From positions 1 through 64,000 of the forward strand of contig JBARNH010000007.1 of the NCBI GenBank assembly GCA_049802875.1: a stretch of 64,000 nucleotides of DNA, read 5' to 3'. Within the stretch, counting starts at the first letter, position 1. Each line of letters starts with the position of its first letter. Below, one piece after another: positions 52,332-61,520 of the stretch. The notes below the pieces were generated by a model. The model did not search any database. It saw nothing but the letters and a program-made list of their open reading frames with translations, and was not told where the DNA came from. The DNA comes from Lutacidiplasma sp049802875 (GTDB taxonomy: Archaea > Thermoplasmatota > Thermoplasmata > Lutacidiplasmatales > UBA184). Position numbers and translations under genes: made by a program.

Positions 52332-53375
52332 TCAGATGGACACAGCCGGGACCGGACCGCTCGGCCTAGCGGTCGCCGCACGAGCGCGTATGCGTCGGGC
52401 GGCCACCACGATGCACGCGATGTAGACTCCTGCCGCAAACCAATCTCCTTGGGGGATGTCGTGGACGGCAATGGCGGTTGTGAGTGGGATCAACATCACG
52501 CCGGTCAGGACGCTAAGCGTCTGAATCTCCGTCAGGGAGTAGCGCTCGAAGAATCGGATGGCAAGAAACGCAAACCCGACCGGGTAAATTATGGCGATGA
52601 CCGCGGCTTCGGGCCCCAGTCTCCAGAGTAACATGCCCGGAACCCAGTCCGGCACGAACGGAACGGGAAAGAACGCCAGTACCGGAATGAAGGTTACGAA
52701 GAAGAAAACCAAGGACGCCATGATCAGAGGGGCCGGCCGCGAGAACCGCCCGCGGAGCTCGTGAGCCGGATCTGGGATCGGCAGCCGTCGCGCCAGGTAG
52801 ATTCCGAGGACGAGTATCCCGGCCGGGAGCACCATGAGCGGAAGAAGGGCACGGAAGGTCGCGCTGAACAACGACTGGAGCGTGAGGATTCCGAGCACTT
52901 CGAAGAGGACGAGCGCGATGAACCAGCGAATGGTGCGTTCGCTAAGGAATCGCACGTGGCGAGTTTCAGGGAAAATCAAGAAGCTCAGGACAACGGGAAC
53001 TGAGATGCTGACGATCATGTGAAAGAGGGTGATCTCTGTCACCCAGGGCCAGTTGATCCCGATCCACCGGCCCTCTCCTCCGCCGAGGACGGGCGAGTTC
53101 GGGTTCACTGCGAAGTACGTCTTGGCGAGGAGCCCCTCGTTCAGGGCACCGTACGAGATACCCAGCGCGAGGAGTGATGCGATCCACTTGTTCCAGGCGA
53201 CCACGGCCTCCCGGATCAAGAGCACCGGAAAGGCGTAGCTTGGCCAAGTGAGGAGGAAGAAAGTAAACGCCGCCGACGGCACAGTGACCGCGGCTCCAAA
53301 CGAGGTGGAGCCGGTGAGGAATTCAACGCAAGGAGTGAGAAAGACTAGGAAGAGAATGGGTCGAGCGTTCCTCAT
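52332..53375 (-). CDS. Polytopic membrane protein, unknown
   Basis: The 347-residue protein has about nine hydrophobic segments, for example ILFLVFLTPCVEFLTGS, IVSISVPVVLSFLIFP, LLPLMVLPAGILVLGIYLA and PLIMASLVFFFVTFIPVLAF. No transporter or enzyme signature was recognised. The C-terminus is Arg/Ala-rich and cytoplasmic. A minus-strand TATA-like CTTAGATTC lies 26 bases before ATG 53375, so the transcript is leaderless. A weak motif copy lies further upstream at 53443. Confidence 0.72.
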   Translation of the reverse strand: MRNARPILFLVFLTPCVEFLTGSTSFGAAVTVPSAAFTFFLLTWPSYAFPVLLIREAVVAWNKWIASLLALGISYGALNEGLLAKTYFAVNPNSPVLGGGEGRWIGINWPWVTEITLFHMIVSISVPVVLSFLIFPETRHVRFLSERTIRWFIALVLFEVLGILTLQSLFSATFRALLPLMVLPAGILVLGIYLARRLPIPDPAHELRGRFSRPAPLIMASLVFFFVTFIPVLAFFPVPFVPDWVPGMLLWRLGPEAAVIAIIYPVGFAFLAIRFFERYSLTEIQTLSVLTGVMLIPLTTAIAVHDIPQGDWFAAGVYIACIVVAARRIRARAATARPSGPVPAVSI

Positions 53376-53442
53376 GCTTTAGGGAAAGCTCCTACCGAAT
53401 CTAAGGGAGTATCTGCGCACCGCGGGTTCGGTCCGTTCAACC

Positions 53443-53458
53443 TGCAACAGTCAGTCCA
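53443..53458. promoter_or_regulatory. Weak TGCAAC motif copy (7)
   Basis: TGCAACAGTCAGTCCA has the left half and AGTC spacer of the dyad but a poor right half. It lies about 37 bases upstream of the TATA-like box of the membrane-protein gene starting at 53375. Confidence 0.35.
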
Positions 53459-53644
53459 ACGAGTCATCGGACGGGCTGGCCGCTGCTGTCCTCGACCTCC
53501 CGTGCTAAACTCCCCTCATTCGACAAGATGCGGTTGGCGTGAAGAGTCGCCCGCGCTTTCAGAGGGCCGATTTTGGCACCTTCAGGAGCTTGCGAGGATC
53601 CCTTCGCCCTAGGGGTTAACTATCCTTTCTCCGGTTGCCCCCGC

Positions 53645-54598
53645 ATGGAAGGACCGCTTGCGCTCCGCGCAGTGGATTCTGTCGACATTACCCTCCTGGT
53701 CGACAACTCGATAGACGCATTGCTCGCGAGCGACGAACGGGCCCAGCGACCGCCCTTGGCTCGTGACTGGCTCGAACGTCCTCAATTGCGGGCGGAACAC
53801 GGTTTCTCGGCCCTCGTGAGGATTCGAAGTGACGGGAGGGAGACCGCTCTGCTCTACGACGCAGGGCTGACACCGGACACCCTTTTGCACAACCTCGAGG
53901 CTTTGGAAATCCGAGTCGACGACCTTCAGGCGATTGTCCTTTCCCATGGACATGGCGACCACCACGGGGGTTTGGAGGGACTGATCCGAAAGGTGGGACG
54001 CAAACGACTTCCGCTCGTTCTCCACCCGGACGCTTGGAAAACCCGAAAGATCGTTTTTCCGACCGGGGCGGAGATTGACATGCCGCCGCCGGATCGAAGC
54101 GCGCTGATGCGGCACGACGTCGAGATGCTCGAACTGGAGGGTCCTTCCCTCCTCGTGGGCGACTCCGCGCTGGTCTCGGGTAAGGTAGAACGAACGACCG
54201 ACTTTGAGCACGGGATTCCCCTTCAATGGGCCCGAGGGGCGAGCGGATGGGAACCGGACAAGATGGTGTGGGACGACCAGAACCTGATCTGTCACGTGAA
54301 GGGCAAAGGTCTCGTCGTCATTTCGGGATGCAGTCATGCCGGAGCCATCAATATTCTGAGGAACGCGAAGCGAATCACCGGCGTCGACTCGATTTACGCT
54401 TTCGTCGGTGGGCTCCATCTCACCGGAGGAATCTTTGAAGCCATCATCCCCCAGACCATCGCCGAACTCGGGGCAATCGGACCCGACTACATCGTTCCCG
54501 GTCACTGCACGGGTTGGAAGGCCCAGCAAGAACTGGGTCGCCGGATGCCCGGCGTGTACCTTCAACCGAGTGTTGGCACCCGATTCCACTTCGCTTAG
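53645..54598 (+). CDS. Metallo-beta-lactamase fold hydrolase
   Basis: The 317-residue protein has the MBL motif SHGHGDHHGGLEG. Later ligands lie in VISGCSHAGAINIL, AFVGGLHLTG and YIVPGHCTGWKAQ. This subgroup is often annotated as pterin-linked ribofuranosyl-aminobenzene phosphate synthase in archaea, but wider hydrolase roles are likely. DITLLVDNSIDALL near the start is typical of the same group. ATG 53645 is leaderless, with GTTAACTATC about 25 bases upstream. Confidence 0.88.
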   Translation: MEGPLALRAVDSVDITLLVDNSIDALLASDERAQRPPLARDWLERPQLRAEHGFSALVRIRSDGRETALLYDAGLTPDTLLHNLEALEIRVDDLQAIVLSHGHGDHHGGLEGLIRKVGRKRLPLVLHPDAWKTRKIVFPTGAEIDMPPPDRSALMRHDVEMLELEGPSLLVGDSALVSGKVERTTDFEHGIPLQWARGASGWEPDKMVWDDQNLICHVKGKGLVVISGCSHAGAINILRNAKRITGVDSIYAFVGGLHLTGGIFEAIIPQTIAELGAIGPDYIVPGHCTGWKAQQELGRRMPGVYLQPSVGTRFHFA

Positions 54599-54727
54599 CC
54601 GTAGTGCGAGTCGATTCGAGGGGAGGCCGCGGATAGAGAGGCGAATACGGAGGCGCCGGCAACTGAAACTGGTCCAGCTAAGGCGCCCCGCGACGTGGGT
54701 CCGTGGCCGACAGGTAGCTCCGACGGG

Positions 54728-54913
54728 TCAGGTACGGTCCGGCGCTTGCCAGTCGAATGCGGCCTTCTTTTGGACGGTCGCCTGGTCATAGTCGTGCAGT
54801 CCGCCGGCGCCGACCATCCGCTCTAGCGCGACGACCCGAACGTAAAGTCCCCGAATCTCTTTCTCGAGCTGGGCAAAACGGGCCTCGACCTCCGGACTGA
54901 GCGGAACGGCCAT
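54728..54913 (-). CDS. Small coiled-coil protein, unknown
   Basis: The 61 residues include SPEVEARFAQLEKEIRGLYV and RVVALERMVGAGG, a Leu/Val heptad pattern expected to form a short coiled coil, then a polar tail. ATG 54913 is a clean start. No family was recognised, and no partner gene is adjacent on this strand. Confidence 0.5.
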   Translation of the reverse strand: MAVPLSPEVEARFAQLEKEIRGLYVRVVALERMVGAGGLHDYDQATVQKKAAFDWQAPDRT

Positions 54914-55195
54914 TGAAGAACAATCGACTCCTTGCAGATAAGGGTGCGGTGCAGGGTAGCGGGGTACGGCGACGCCCGTGCCCCTCGCATGGCATTCCGC
55001 GACTTCGACGAACGTCGGCGATCGACGGCAAGCTCTCCACTATAGCATCAGCCGGAGGCCATCTTCAGTGCCTGGGCCGCCCGTAGAGCAGCCTGGGCGC
55101 GCCCCCGCATGGTCCTGACTCCTCGAACCTACCGGGGTGACTCTCCACGGGATGCGCAGTCGGGAGTGGGGAGGTCAATGTTCTGGGGGTCCATC

Positions 55196-55621
55196 CTACT
55201 CGGCGAAAGCCATCTCCATTGCTGGTCTCAGGCGTGGTACAGCGTTCAGCCGCCGCAGCTCCTTCCTGGTCACCCACGCGAAGTCGCAGTGCTCACCAAG
55301 GTCGAGTTTAGGCGGCGCTCGTGACCTCGTCGTACACACGAAGCACGATACGATACTGAGGAACGACTTCTCGTTCCGAACACGGACCACTTCGGACGAT
55401 ACGTGAACCGGAAGGCCAACACGGGCGTTGTAACCCGTCTCCGCACGCACCGCCCGAACCAGAGTTAACTCGATCGTTCCCCCCCTCCCAACTCCGCCCC
55501 CCGGAAGGTCCCACATCCCTGGCCAGAGGTCAAGGTCGTCGCGGCGTCGCAAGAGCAAGAGGCGACCGTCTCTGACAATCACCCCTTTGCTGGCTACTCT
55601 TGCCGAGAGGTAACGCTGCAC
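55196..55621 (-). CDS. NUDIX hydrolase family protein with altered catalytic box
   Basis: The 141-residue protein has the Nudix fold start ASKGVIVRDGRLLLLRRRDD, LWPGMWDLPGGGVGRGGTIE, LTLVRAVRAETGYN and the end LGEHCDFAWVTRKELRRLN. In the Nudix box (G-x5-E-x7-R-E-U-x-E-E-x-G-U) the first catalytic RE reads RA and EE reads AE, so metal binding for hydrolysis is probably weakened. It may bind rather than cut a nucleotide derivative. Start is GTG 55621. Confidence 0.75.
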   Translation of the reverse strand: MQRYLSARVASKGVIVRDGRLLLLRRRDDLDLWPGMWDLPGGGVGRGGTIELTLVRAVRAETGYNARVGLPVHVSSEVVRVRNEKSFLSIVSCFVCTTRSRAPPKLDLGEHCDFAWVTRKELRRLNAVPRLRPAMEMAFAE

Positions 55622-56051
55622 CTTGGGCCTCGAGCCGGGAGGGGCAATATAGACTTACGTCAGCCAGTGGCACCCGAGGAAACCTCAACTGATGCAGTCG
55701 ACGGGGACTAGAACGCCCCCCTCTCGTCAGAAATAATCAAGGCATCAAGTCTACCGTCAGTAGTCTCTCAACTAAAACGATTGGTTGCAATAGTCCTCGC
55801 ACCCCACTCCGCCCGATGAGTCCCGGGAGGTCGGGTGACGCAGAAAAGGCGTCGTTCCTCCGTCAATCCTTTCACTGGTAACAATCCTCGGTCGATGCTC
55901 TCCCGCGTTCAAACTTCCCTCGCTCGAAAGCGTGCGATTGCCTTGAAGGGAGCCGGGCGCGCTCAAAGGGCCCTCTGCGGTCTGGGAGCCGGCGCGCCGA
56001 CCTAGGGGGGATCCCGGCGGTGCACTCGGTCCGAGCACACGACTCTGAAAA
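55622..56051. other. 430-base gap with an orphan promoter-like motif
   Basis: The gap lies between the NUDIX gene (start 55621, minus) and the end of the large cyclase gene. It carries motif copy 8 at 55783-55803 and, on the minus strand, a TATA-like CGTTTTAG just after it. A minus ATG at 55745 ends after two codons. No gene is supported here. Confidence 0.4.
55783..55803. promoter_or_regulatory. TGCAAC dyad (motif copy 8)
   Basis: GGTTGCAATAGTC continues as CTCGCACC: TGCAAT-AGTC-CTCGCA, two changes from the perfect dyad. About 42 bases around it (55764-55805) recur with 35 matches at 59490-59531. Confidence 0.5.
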
Positions 56052-59000
56052 CTACGGGCTCGTTCCCCGGAGGCGGGCGGTGATCTCTCGAGCCTCCTGC
56101 TGGAAGCGTTCCGTTCGCTCCCCCTGCCCTGCCTCGCGACTCGCGTCTCCGAGTCGCACGAGAGTCCGCGCGAGCTCCGCGACGTTCCCCGACTTCCGGA
56201 ACCACTCGACGGCCTCCTCGAGTCGCACGACCGCGTCCGCAGTCCGGCCTTGCCGTCGCGCCAACTCGCCCTGGACCCGCTGGTCAAGGCCAAGAACGAA
56301 CGGATTGCGGAGGATCGTGGCGACCTGGTGCAGCTCGCTCGCGAGCCGCGCGACGTCCTCAGTCGCAGTCGGCTCCCGGGAACCCTCCAGCAAGGTTTCC
56401 GCCAGAGCGGCCCGGATCCCGAGAGGGATACGCCCCCTGAGCGCCGATAGGTCCGTCAGGGGGCTGACCTCCGCGGCGATCGCCTGCTTAAGGACGGCGG
56501 CGGCCTCGCTCAGCTCTCCTCGCTGACGGTGGAGCTCGCTGAGCGGGATCGCCCGGGTTGCGAAATTCGCGTAACCTTGGGGGTTCGCTTCGGTCCGTGA
56601 CAGGTGACGAGCTGCCTGGTCCAAATCTCCCCGCAGGAGCGCCAGCTCGGCCGACCTGATTTCGAAATTGAAATTGCGGGAGTCGGCCGGGAGATCCAGC
56701 AGCTCGCGAACGCGGGCCAACTCCTGCTCGGCTCGCGGAACGTCTCCGATCCACAGCAGCGCGAGGACCGTCCGTGACAACCGGACGTAGGCTTCGTCGG
56801 TCCGGTTCCGAATTTGTTGTGTCGCCTCGGCCGCGCTCTCCGCCCAGCGGAGGGCGCTCGGCGCATCGGAGGCTACCCAAAGGCTCGCAACACTCAGATT
56901 GTTCCGGGCCATGAAGACCTGCTCCCAGTCCTCCCTACCCGGCTGCGAGAAGTACTTCTCCTTCGCCTCGAGGTACTCGAAGACCTTCTCCTTCTCGCCC
57001 AGGGGGACCGTCATCGCGAGCTCATCGTAGCTCATCATCTCGGCGTCCCGGTCCCCGATCGCCTGCGCCACCTCGATCGCCTTCTCGGCCATCGAGCGCC
57101 CTTCGGCTCGTCGGCCCTGCTCACCGAGTCGGATGGACCAAAGACCGTAGAGCAGCACGAGCTCCCGGCTGGGAGGAATGCTCTCGAGCAGCCGGCGACC
57201 GGCCTCCAACAACTCCTCGACTCGATGAGGCTGTCCGGCAGCGAGCCCGGGGTTCAACCGGATCCGGTCCGCCAGCTGATGGCAGAGGGACCCGGCTTTG
57301 AGCGCGTCGCCCGTCGCTTCGTAGAGTCGGATTGCTGCCTCCCACTCCCCGACGGCCCGCTCCGTCCGACCGAGCGCGAACTGGGTGCGACCGAGGCCAT
57401 CCAGCACCCGGGCCCGGACCCCGTCGTCCGGGGCCTCCTCCAACAGCTCGAGTGCCGTTCGGTACTGCCGCTCCGCCTCGTCAAACCCGTAGAGTTTCGC
57501 CCACCGGCCGGCGGCGAGCACCGAATACTCTCGGGCCTTCAGATGGTCGTGACCTTCCCGATAGTGATAGGCCAGATCCCCTGCGAATTCCTCACGACGA
57601 GTTCCCGCGATCCCTTCCAAGACCTGCCCCGCCTTTCGGTGGTACCGGACCCTCCGCATCGAGAGGATCTCCTCGTAGAGCACCCGCTGGAGCTGTGGGT
57701 CCGCGAACGAGAGCGACTGAAGATGGGTCGGGCTTTTCGTCTCCTCCAGGACGCCGGCTCGAACCATTCGCTCCAACTGTTCGAGGAGTCTCTCCTCATC
57801 CATTCCACTTACGTCTCGCAAAAGGTCGACCGGGAACTCAACCCCGAGAACGGCCGCCACCCGAAGGGTAGACTGCGTTGGCTCGTCCAATCGGTTGAAC
57901 CGCTGCTTCACGACGTCCCGGACGGTCCTCGGGATCGCTATCTGACCGACCTCCTTGCGCTCCCAACGCCCCTCGTCGGTCCGATAGATCGCCCCTTCCT
58001 CGACCAGCGAGCGGAGCACCTCCTCAACGAAGTACGGATTTCCTCCGGTTCGCTCGTGGATCAAGCTCGCGAACTCGTCGGAGATTGGCTCGGTCTCACC
58101 GAAAGTCCTTTGGATCATCGCCCCCACCGACGCCCGGTTCAGTCGGCGAATCGCCATATTCGCAAGGAGATGGTTCTTTTCCAGATACCGGAGGACGCCA
58201 GCGACCCGGGGGTTCTCCTCTGCGTCGAGCTCGTGGCTGGTCCCGAGCAGGAAGAGACGGTGCCGGGCGACCGACCGGATGGCGTACTCGAAAAGGCTCA
58301 GCGAGGCCGGGTCGGCCCACTGGAGGTCCTCGAAGAGGAGCAGTAACGGGGTTTCTTGCGATAGATTGACGAAGAACTGGCTCACGCCCTCGTAGAAACG
58401 GGCGCGCGCCGCTTCCGGGTCGCTGGCAGGGCTCGGGGGGATCGAACCGACCTTGTCCGCGAGCTCGGGGACGATTTTCGATACCTCCCCAGCGACCGCC
58501 CAGCCGACCCGCTGGACCAGCGGAAGGGGGGCGTCGCGCAGGAACGTCTGGATCATCTCGACCCAGTGCGAGTACGGTAGCGCGCCTTCTCCCGGGAACG
58601 CGCGACCTCGAAGAGCGCGGACCCCGGCCTGCTCGGCCGACCGGATCGCTTCCTCGGCTAGTCGCGTCTTCCCGACCCCCGATTCTCCGACCAGAACGAG
58701 CGCCGAACCTTCCCCCTTCACCGCTCGTTCTACTGCCTTTCGAAGGTGTTCCTGCTCCTCTGGCCGGGCCACCCAAGGGGTCTTTGGACTGAGCGAGGTG
58801 ACCATCCACGGGAGTTCGACCCGGTAGAGCGCCACCGGGAACTCGATGTTTTTGAGCGAGGGAGTCCCGAGGGGCTCGAAGGCAAGCGCGATCTTGTTCC
58901 GGACCTGATTGTAAACGTCCCCCGAGACGCAGATCCCTCCGGGCTCGGCCATCGGCTCGACCCGCGAGACGATGTTGACTGCGTCGCCATAGATGTCCCC

Positions 59001-59324
59001 GTTCTGGTGCTCGACGTCCCCGACATGCAGTCCGATTCGAAGTTCGATCTTGCCGCTAGGAGTTCTCGTGTTCCGCGCGTGCAGTGATTTTTGGATCGCT
59101 TCCGCGCAGCGGGTCGCGTCGAGGGCATTGGCGAACTCGACCAGGAACGCATCCCCGATCGTTTTGACCTCGCGTCCGAAGTGATCCCGAAGGAGAGGGC
59201 GAACGATCTGCCGGTGCTCTTCGAGGAGGCGTAGCGCGGCGGCCTCGTCGCGCTGGGTGAGGGCGGTGTAGCCGACGAGGTCGGTGAGCATCACCGCCGA
59301 AAGGCGCCGGTCGCCGTCGGGCAC
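56052..59324 (-). CDS. Class III adenylate cyclase fused to AAA ATPase and TPR repeats
   Basis: The 1,090-residue protein has a cyclase domain at 1-170 with D15, K54, D58, D110, N117 and R121, all catalytic residues intact and ATP-selective. An AAA/STAND-like ATPase follows, with Walker A VGESGVGKTRLAEEAI near 212 and Walker B LLLLFEDLQWADPAS. The rest is helical TPR-like repeats. This cyclase-ATPase-TPR order is typical of soil bacteria, where such proteins are thought to act as signal switches. GTG 59324 is leaderless with CATTAAGAC about 27 bases before it. Confidence 0.92.
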   Translation of the reverse strand: MPDGDRRLSAVMLTDLVGYTALTQRDEAAALRLLEEHRQIVRPLLRDHFGREVKTIGDAFLVEFANALDATRCAEAIQKSLHARNTRTPSGKIELRIGLHVGDVEHQNGDIYGDAVNIVSRVEPMAEPGGICVSGDVYNQVRNKIALAFEPLGTPSLKNIEFPVALYRVELPWMVTSLSPKTPWVARPEEQEHLRKAVERAVKGEGSALVLVGESGVGKTRLAEEAIRSAEQAGVRALRGRAFPGEGALPYSHWVEMIQTFLRDAPLPLVQRVGWAVAGEVSKIVPELADKVGSIPPSPASDPEAARARFYEGVSQFFVNLSQETPLLLLFEDLQWADPASLSLFEYAIRSVARHRLFLLGTSHELDAEENPRVAGVLRYLEKNHLLANMAIRRLNRASVGAMIQRTFGETEPISDEFASLIHERTGGNPYFVEEVLRSLVEEGAIYRTDEGRWERKEVGQIAIPRTVRDVVKQRFNRLDEPTQSTLRVAAVLGVEFPVDLLRDVSGMDEERLLEQLERMVRAGVLEETKSPTHLQSLSFADPQLQRVLYEEILSMRRVRYHRKAGQVLEGIAGTRREEFAGDLAYHYREGHDHLKAREYSVLAAGRWAKLYGFDEAERQYRTALELLEEAPDDGVRARVLDGLGRTQFALGRTERAVGEWEAAIRLYEATGDALKAGSLCHQLADRIRLNPGLAAGQPHRVEELLEAGRRLLESIPPSRELVLLYGLWSIRLGEQGRRAEGRSMAEKAIEVAQAIGDRDAEMMSYDELAMTVPLGEKEKVFEYLEAKEKYFSQPGREDWEQVFMARNNLSVASLWVASDAPSALRWAESAAEATQQIRNRTDEAYVRLSRTVLALLWIGDVPRAEQELARVRELLDLPADSRNFNFEIRSAELALLRGDLDQAARHLSRTEANPQGYANFATRAIPLSELHRQRGELSEAAAVLKQAIAAEVSPLTDLSALRGRIPLGIRAALAETLLEGSREPTATEDVARLASELHQVATILRNPFVLGLDQRVQGELARRQGRTADAVVRLEEAVEWFRKSGNVAELARTLVRLGDASREAGQGERTERFQQEAREITARLRGTSP

Positions 59325-59847
59325 GCCGGGTCGGAGTTCGGCTGTGTGTCTTAATGGATTCGACTCGGGATCGTGTTACCTCAACGCGACCGAGTCCTCC
59401 CCAGCCAAGACCTCGTTGGGGGCGCGAGGTCGGCTGCCCCGGAAACCGCTCGTAGCGCGGACAACGGACCCCTTTTCGAACATGCTTAATCTCTCAAGTG
59501 AGACGATTGGTTTCACTAGTCATCGCACCCACTACCCCTTAGAGATAGAGGGTCTGAGCAGACTTTCGAATACACGGGGGTCAAATACGGATCGATTGGC
59601 GGCGTGACCGGCTCAGAGTCAATGGCTCGACTCGGGAGACCCGCCCATGTCGAAACCTCTCACGTTCCCCACGAGTGAGAGGCGGTCCGACTCGACCGGT
59701 GAGACTGTCCGGCCCCCCACCACCGTTGCATCTCTAGCGCGTCGGCAAAGAGCAGCTCACAACGAAGGTCCCGACGCCGCTCCGTTGGTGGAGCGCCGCC
59801 AGAGGTACGAACCGTGTGTTCTTAAGAAGGGCTCGAATCCAACCGCG
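59325..59847. other. 523-base gap between cyclase and membrane-protein genes
   Basis: This gap holds the cyclase promoter (minus TATA-like box near 59352), motif copy 9 at 59509-59529, and the TATA-like TTCTTAAGAAG near 59820 for the plus-strand gene at 59848. A frame open from 59647 to 59847 precedes that gene but lies upstream of its promoter. No other gene is seen. Confidence 0.5.
59509..59529. promoter_or_regulatory. TGCAAC motif copy 9 (diverged)
   Basis: TTCACT-AGTC-ATCGCA with GGT/CC flanks is a diverged copy. The surrounding 42 bases (59490-59531) match the region of copy 8 at 35 positions, suggesting a duplicated promoter fragment. Confidence 0.4.
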
Positions 59848-60306
59848 ATGCCGTCGCGACAGACCTGGCTTACTCTGGTCCTTATCACCGCCGGAGTGGA
59901 GATGCTCCTCCTCGTAGCCCAGTACTTCTCTGGGTTATGGACGAATGTCTACGCGCCTGCGATGTTCACCTCAAACTCGGCTTTTCCATCACTCAACGCC
60001 CACTACTTCATCGGCTTCGCTCTTTTCTTTGTCGGAATAGTCGTGGTGATCCTCGCAGGGCTCTCTCGGAACTGGCGACTGATCCTGGGCGGCATCGTGG
60101 TCGTCGTTGCGGTGCTCCTCGCCGGCATCTTCGGGTCCGCCTTTGTAGGCAGCTCCCCGAACAACCCCATCGACTCCTTCGCCATGGGAGCCATGTTCCT
60201 CGTGGCACTGTTCGCGAATTCCGCGATCCTTATGGTCGGGTCGCGGGCTCGTCGTCCACTGGGTTCCCCTGCTACGGCTGCCCGAGTCGAGCCGGGCCCC
60301 GCGTGA
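59848..60306 (+). CDS. Four-helix membrane protein, unknown
   Basis: This 152-residue protein has four hydrophobic segments: LTLVLITAGVEMLLLVA, HYFIGFALFFVGIVVVILAG, LILGGIVVVVAVLLAGIFGS and MGAMFLVALFANSAILMVG, then a polar tail. ATG 59848 (MPSRQTWLTL) is chosen because GTTCTTAAGAAG lies about 26 bases before it; the frame also runs upstream to 59647 with an Arg-rich, non-membrane lead. No family was recognised. Confidence 0.65.
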   Translation: MPSRQTWLTLVLITAGVEMLLLVAQYFSGLWTNVYAPAMFTSNSAFPSLNAHYFIGFALFFVGIVVVILAGLSRNWRLILGGIVVVVAVLLAGIFGSAFVGSSPNNPIDSFAMGAMFLVALFANSAILMVGSRARRPLGSPATAARVEPGPA

Positions 60307-60556
60307 CTTCAGGCCGGCGGTAGGGTCTTCCTCTGTAGGGGGGCCTTCGCCGAGGAAATTGTTTCGTTCGGAGTGACCGGAGATCGAGTCCTCCGGTGCG
60401 GCCATGACTTCGGCACGGCCGATTCGCTACCGCGCGTCGGTGGCGCTCTAAGAGGCCGGCCCAACGCGGTGTTTGCAGACTGTAAGCTTACTACCCCGGA
60501 CTCGTCTCGCCCGTCAAAGCCGTGGAACGTAATCTGCCACGCAGAACGAAGCCGAC

Positions 60557-61033
60557 TCAACGTTCGTCTCCCGCTTTGGGCGGGGAGTACTTCTGAGTCC
60601 AGGAGTCCGAAAGCTCGTCTCGCAGCGGTTTATACACTTCCCCATAGAAACGCTGGGGGGACTCTAGGGTGGCTCGGTCAGACTTCCCTACAATACGCTT
60701 CGCTTCTTCCCGAGCAGCCCGGAAATTCTCTCGAGATCCGAACCGGGACGCGACCTGCTTCTCAAATTTATCCACGGTCTGCGCTTCACCGCCGATCGTG
60801 AAGGTGAGTTCCGTCGCACTCGTGTCCCGATAAGCCTCATCCTGTCCCAACCGGTACTTCTCGTCCGAAGGGACACCCGCAGGCTTCCCTTGGCCTTCGC
60901 GGACTTGTGACGGAGCCTCTCGGAACCCTCGCTTCGCCGCGGCATAGAATATGGCCCGATTCAGTCCCCAAGATAGGGCCGAGTTGTAAGGCAGCCCCAA
61001 GGACTCCGCTCGAGCCGATTGGAGAACCGCCAT
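60557..61033 (-). CDS. Hypothetical protein, 158 residues
   Basis: The protein begins MAVLQSARAESLGLPYNSAL and includes SWGLNRAIFYAAAKRGFREA, then a charged middle (GVPSDEKYRLGQDEAYRDTS) and helices ASRFGSRENFRAAREEAKRI and QRFYGEVYKPLRDEL. The composition is of a real soluble protein but no family was recognised. ATG 61033 is used; CTTATGG near 61072 may be its TATA element. The overlapping plus-strand ATG 61032 frame is not trusted. Confidence 0.6.
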   Translation of the reverse strand: MAVLQSARAESLGLPYNSALSWGLNRAIFYAAAKRGFREAPSQVREGQGKPAGVPSDEKYRLGQDEAYRDTSATELTFTIGGEAQTVDKFEKQVASRFGSRENFRAAREEAKRIVGKSDRATLESPQRFYGEVYKPLRDELSDSWTQKYSPPKAGDER

Positions 61034-61259
61034 GACCACAAATCGCGTGACCCGTCCTTGGTTTCGAACCATAAGGATCTCCAGCTCCGGACTTCAACTC
61101 AATGCGATGCAACTGGAGCGGGAGTGGCTGATACGTCTTACACCCCGGCCCAACGTGGTTGCAACAGCCATTTCACCCAGCGGCCCTGCCGAGACATTGG
61201 ACTACCGCTACGTTGCACACGACCCTCGGACTTTTGACTGGTGAAGCTAGACGGGTAAC

Positions 61260-61427
61260 ATGTCCACCGCAATGCCCTGGTCAGGAGCGCCGCAAATGAA
61301 CGACCCGAACGAGTTGCTCAACAGGATTCGTCAAATTGAGCAGACGACCGCGCAGACCTTCCACTGGGTCCGGATCGGGGTCGTCGTCCTGATCGTCCTT
61401 GCCATTGTCATCATCATCATTGGCTGA
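61260..61427 (+). CDS. 55-residue single-pass membrane microprotein
   Basis: MSTAMPWSGAPQMNDPNELL, NRIRQIEQTTAQTFHWVRIG and VVVLIVLAIVIIIIG form a soluble, helix-prone N-terminus and a C-terminal transmembrane helix. The tail-anchored layout fits a membrane-tethered peptide. ATG 61260 and TGA 61425 bound the frame. A further 37-codon frame (TTG 61420, AEHLDETVLEETVQAQLKLC) overlaps its stop and runs into the end of the HEPN gene; it may or may not be translated. Confidence 0.55.
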   Translation: MSTAMPWSGAPQMNDPNELLNRIRQIEQTTAQTFHWVRIGVVVLIVLAIVIIIIG

Positions 61428-61520
61428 ACACCTCGACGAGACAGTTCTCGAAGAAACTGTCCAAGCACAGCTGAAACTGTGTGCCTACCTTGAAGACGTG
61501 AGCAACCAGCATGGCGCCTC

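Noticed and set aside
61032..61244. 70-codon plus-strand frame (start overlapping the minus gene start at 61033)
   Set aside because: The later half looks somewhat protein-like, but there is no promoter at the right place and it conflicts with the better-supported minus gene, so it was left out.
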